Source of the DNA: an uncultured Bacteroidota bacterium
GTDB lineage: Bacteria; Bacteroidota; Bacteroidia; Chitinophagales; Chitinophagaceae
Length of the DNA: 9,762 nucleotides
NCBI GenBank assembly: GCA_946479535.1
Contig: CAMLGP010000055.1
Location: 1 to 9,762 of the forward strand
Direction of reading: 5' to 3'
Made by a program: the position numbers and the translations under genes. Shown here piece by piece: positions 8,461 through 9,762 of this stretch. The notes under the pieces were generated by a model. It saw nothing but the letters and a program-made list of their open reading frames with translations, was not told the DNA's origin and searched no databases. How positions within the stretch are numbered: position 1 is the first letter of the stretch; every line of letters starts with the position of its first letter.

Positions 8461-9417
8461 ATGACCAGAATTAAACACCTGCTTTTTTGCATAATACTGT
8501 TATTGATTATGAATCTGGGAAAGGCCCAGTCAGTTCAAATTTCCAAGGCGGATCTGATAACATTGACCTCAGAATGGAAGGGTGAGCGTTTCCCGGATGG
8601 ACGTCCTAAAGTTCCGGATGATATTATTCGCAGAATGAAACAGGTAAGTGTGGAAGAGGCCTGGGCAACAATGAGCAATGCAGGATACAGATACCAGATT
8701 GCAGAAGACTGGCAGATCATTAATCCAGACAGCGTGCTGGTTGGCCGTGCAGTAACTGCCACTTTTATGCCTGGCCGCCCAGATGTATGGAAAGCAATTG
8801 ATTCAATTGGAAAAAAAGAAGGCAGAAGAGCCCAAAACGTTTGGGCGGTGGAGATGCTCCAAAAAGGTGATGTATATGTAGCCGATCAATTTGGCGCTAA
8901 AAGGAATGGACCAACTATTGGTGATAATGTTGGTAATGCCATCTATGCAAGAACGGGTAACGGAATTGTTTATGACGGTGCCATAAGAGACCTGGAGGGT
9001 CTAAAGGAAATCGGAAGCTTTACCTCCTATTATACCAGCTATGATCCTTCCTTTCACAATCCCGGAGGCGGAAATAATCGCGATCTCACAACAATGATCG
9101 TAGGTATTAATCATCCAACACGTATCCGTACAGTTACCGTAATGCCAGGTGATGTGGTGTTAGGTAAAATGGGCGTAGTTGTATTTATTCCTCCACACCT
9201 TGCAGAAAGAGTGGTGGTTACCTCTGAAATTGTAAGGCTGAGAGACATGTTTGGTCATCAACGCTTAAGAGAGGGTAAATACACAGCCGGCCAAATTGAT
9301 ACACGTTGGGCTGACGATATTGAGAAAGATTTTTCCAAATGGCTCAATGATCATATAAATGAACTGCCTGTTCCTAAAGAAACCATTCAGAACTTTTTAA
9401 AAGACAGAACCTGGTAA
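8461..9417 (+). CDS. Exported RraA-family protein (aldolase-like fold), 318 aa
   Basis: The protein belongs to the RraA/4-hydroxy-4-methyl-2-oxoglutarate aldolase-like family, often mislabelled dimethylmenaquinone methyltransferase. Relatives are metal-dependent aldolases or decarboxylases that release pyruvate from 2-keto acids; E. coli RraA itself inhibits RNase E. A Sec signal peptide covers about residues 1-22 (ending GKA|QS), so it is probably periplasmic. The core contains GDNVGNAIYA (154-163), GIVYDGAIRD with Arg176 and Asp177 at the substrate and metal site, and MPGDVVLGKMGVVVFIPP (about 228-245). The last motif lacks the second Asp of the GDxxxAD form seen in characterised aldolases. 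A tail of about 60 residues after the core makes it longer than RraA (161 aa) or the bacterial aldolases (about 230). It is followed by a dehydratase-like gene 63 nt downstream, which supports a role in sugar-acid breakdown; an RNase inhibitor role is implausible for an exported protein. Confidence 0.9.
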   Translation: MTRIKHLLFCIILLLIMNLGKAQSVQISKADLITLTSEWKGERFPDGRPKVPDDIIRRMKQVSVEEAWATMSNAGYRYQIAEDWQIINPDSVLVGRAVTATFMPGRPDVWKAIDSIGKKEGRRAQNVWAVEMLQKGDVYVADQFGAKRNGPTIGDNVGNAIYARTGNGIVYDGAIRDLEGLKEIGSFTSYYTSYDPSFHNPGGGNNRDLTTMIVGINHPTRIRTVTVMPGDVVLGKMGVVVFIPPHLAERVVVTSEIVRLRDMFGHQRLREGKYTAGQIDTRWADDIEKDFSKWLNDHINELPVPKETIQNFLKDRTW

Positions 9418-9469
9418 ATCTACAGTAACCTTAAAAGAAGAATATCAAAAAATTATTGAACACTTTAAC

Positions 9470-9475
9470 AAAGGA
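9470..9475 (+). promoter_or_regulatory. Ribosome binding site of the enolase-superfamily gene
   Basis: AAAGGA lies 5 nt before the ATG at 9481. It is the only Shine-Dalgarno-like site at good spacing among the starts in this window and it supports that start. Confidence 0.45.
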
Positions 9476-9480
9476 ATTTT

Positions 9481-9762
9481 ATGTCAACCTCAAGACGATC
9501 GTTTATGACAAAAGCGGCCCTTGCCGCAGGAATGGCGCCATTTGTTGGCCTGAGCAATACGTTTGGCCAGAGCCTTACTAACGCCATGGAAAAAACACCA
9601 AAACCTTCTGCACCCTCTGATCTGAAAATCACTGACGTTAAATGTGCCTATTCCGGCGGAGGACTGTTTGTGAAAATTTTCACCAATCAGGATATATATG
9701 GCTGCGGAGAAGCCGTAGATGCCGTTGGCGGCACCTATTATCTGGTTCAACGGCTTGGCAGG
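9481..9762 (+). CDS. Tat-exported enolase-superfamily (mandelate racemase / sugar-acid dehydratase-like) protein, 3' end cut by window
   Basis: Only the first 94 codons are present and the frame stays open at the window edge. A twin-arginine signal, SRRSFMTK (residues 4-11), followed by the hydrophobic stretch AALAAGMAPFVGL, marks it for Tat export. After a Pro/Ser-rich linker, residues about 49-94 match the N-terminal capping domain of the mandelate racemase/muconate lactonizing enzyme family: LKITDVKC, then LFVKIFTNQDIYGCGEAV, equivalent to the family pattern (V)KV.TD.G..G.GEA. Many relatives dehydrate aldonates (galactonate, gluconate and similar) to 2-keto-3-deoxy acids, which fits the RraA-like gene upstream. 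The catalytic residues (KxK or KxH, and the metal-binding Asp/Glu/Glu) lie beyond the window, so the subgroup and activity cannot be assigned. Confidence 0.85.
   Translation, partial: MSTSRRSFMTKAALAAGMAPFVGLSNTFGQSLTNAMEKTPKPSAPSDLKITDVKCAYSGGGLFVKIFTNQDIYGCGEAVDAVGGTYYLVQRLGR

Noticed and set aside
8461..8526. Lipoprotein signal in the RraA-like protein because of Cys10
   Set aside because: The Cys lies at the start of the hydrophobic core in a KHLLFC context, not in a lipobox, and a normal signal peptidase I site follows at GKA|QS.

Overview
The window looks like part of a carbohydrate-utilisation region from a Bacteroidota chromosome, probably a Chitinophagaceae-like soil or plant-associated bacterium. 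This rests on a one-protein hybrid two-component sensor (HTCS) of a type almost restricted to this phylum, on signal peptides ending in A|Q, on AT-rich spacers, and on most genes lacking a Shine-Dalgarno site. The exact genus cannot be read from the sequence. No tRNA, rRNA, insertion sequence, CRISPR array or SusC/SusD pair is visible.

Layout. Positions 1-219 are a leader with no recognisable gene. Positions 220-4380 (+) encode the HTCS: two predicted seven-bladed periplasmic propellers, a Y_Y_Y domain, one membrane span, histidine kinase, receiver and AraC-type DNA-binding domain. It converges on a secreted esterase of the esterase D/feruloyl esterase (CE1-like) type at 4464-5594 (-), with a strong hairpin terminator between them. 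A divergent intergenic region of about 320-395 bp (5595-5989) follows. A rightward, probably co-transcribed set then runs to the window edge: an AraC-family regulator (5990-6877), a gluconokinase-like FGGY kinase (6888-8414), a secreted RraA-family protein (8461-9417), and the start of a Tat-exported enolase-superfamily (mandelate racemase/dehydratase-like) protein (9481 to beyond 9762).

How the genes may work together (inference). The HTCS would sense an oligosaccharide in the periplasm and activate nearby genes. The esterase would remove acyl groups from plant polysaccharide. The rightward set resembles a sugar-acid pathway: an enolase-superfamily dehydratase makes a 2-keto-3-deoxy acid, an RraA-fold aldolase cleaves it to pyruvate plus an aldehyde, and a gluconokinase-type kinase acts on a cytoplasmic aldonate. 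The AraC protein is the likely local regulator.

The points most worth checking are the kinase, whose sugar-binding motifs are intact while all three nucleotide-binding motifs are altered, and the export signals on both the RraA-like protein and the dehydratase-like protein, which would put that chemistry in the periplasm. Several perfect hairpins, two of them terminator-like on the minus strand, also lie at gene boundaries.
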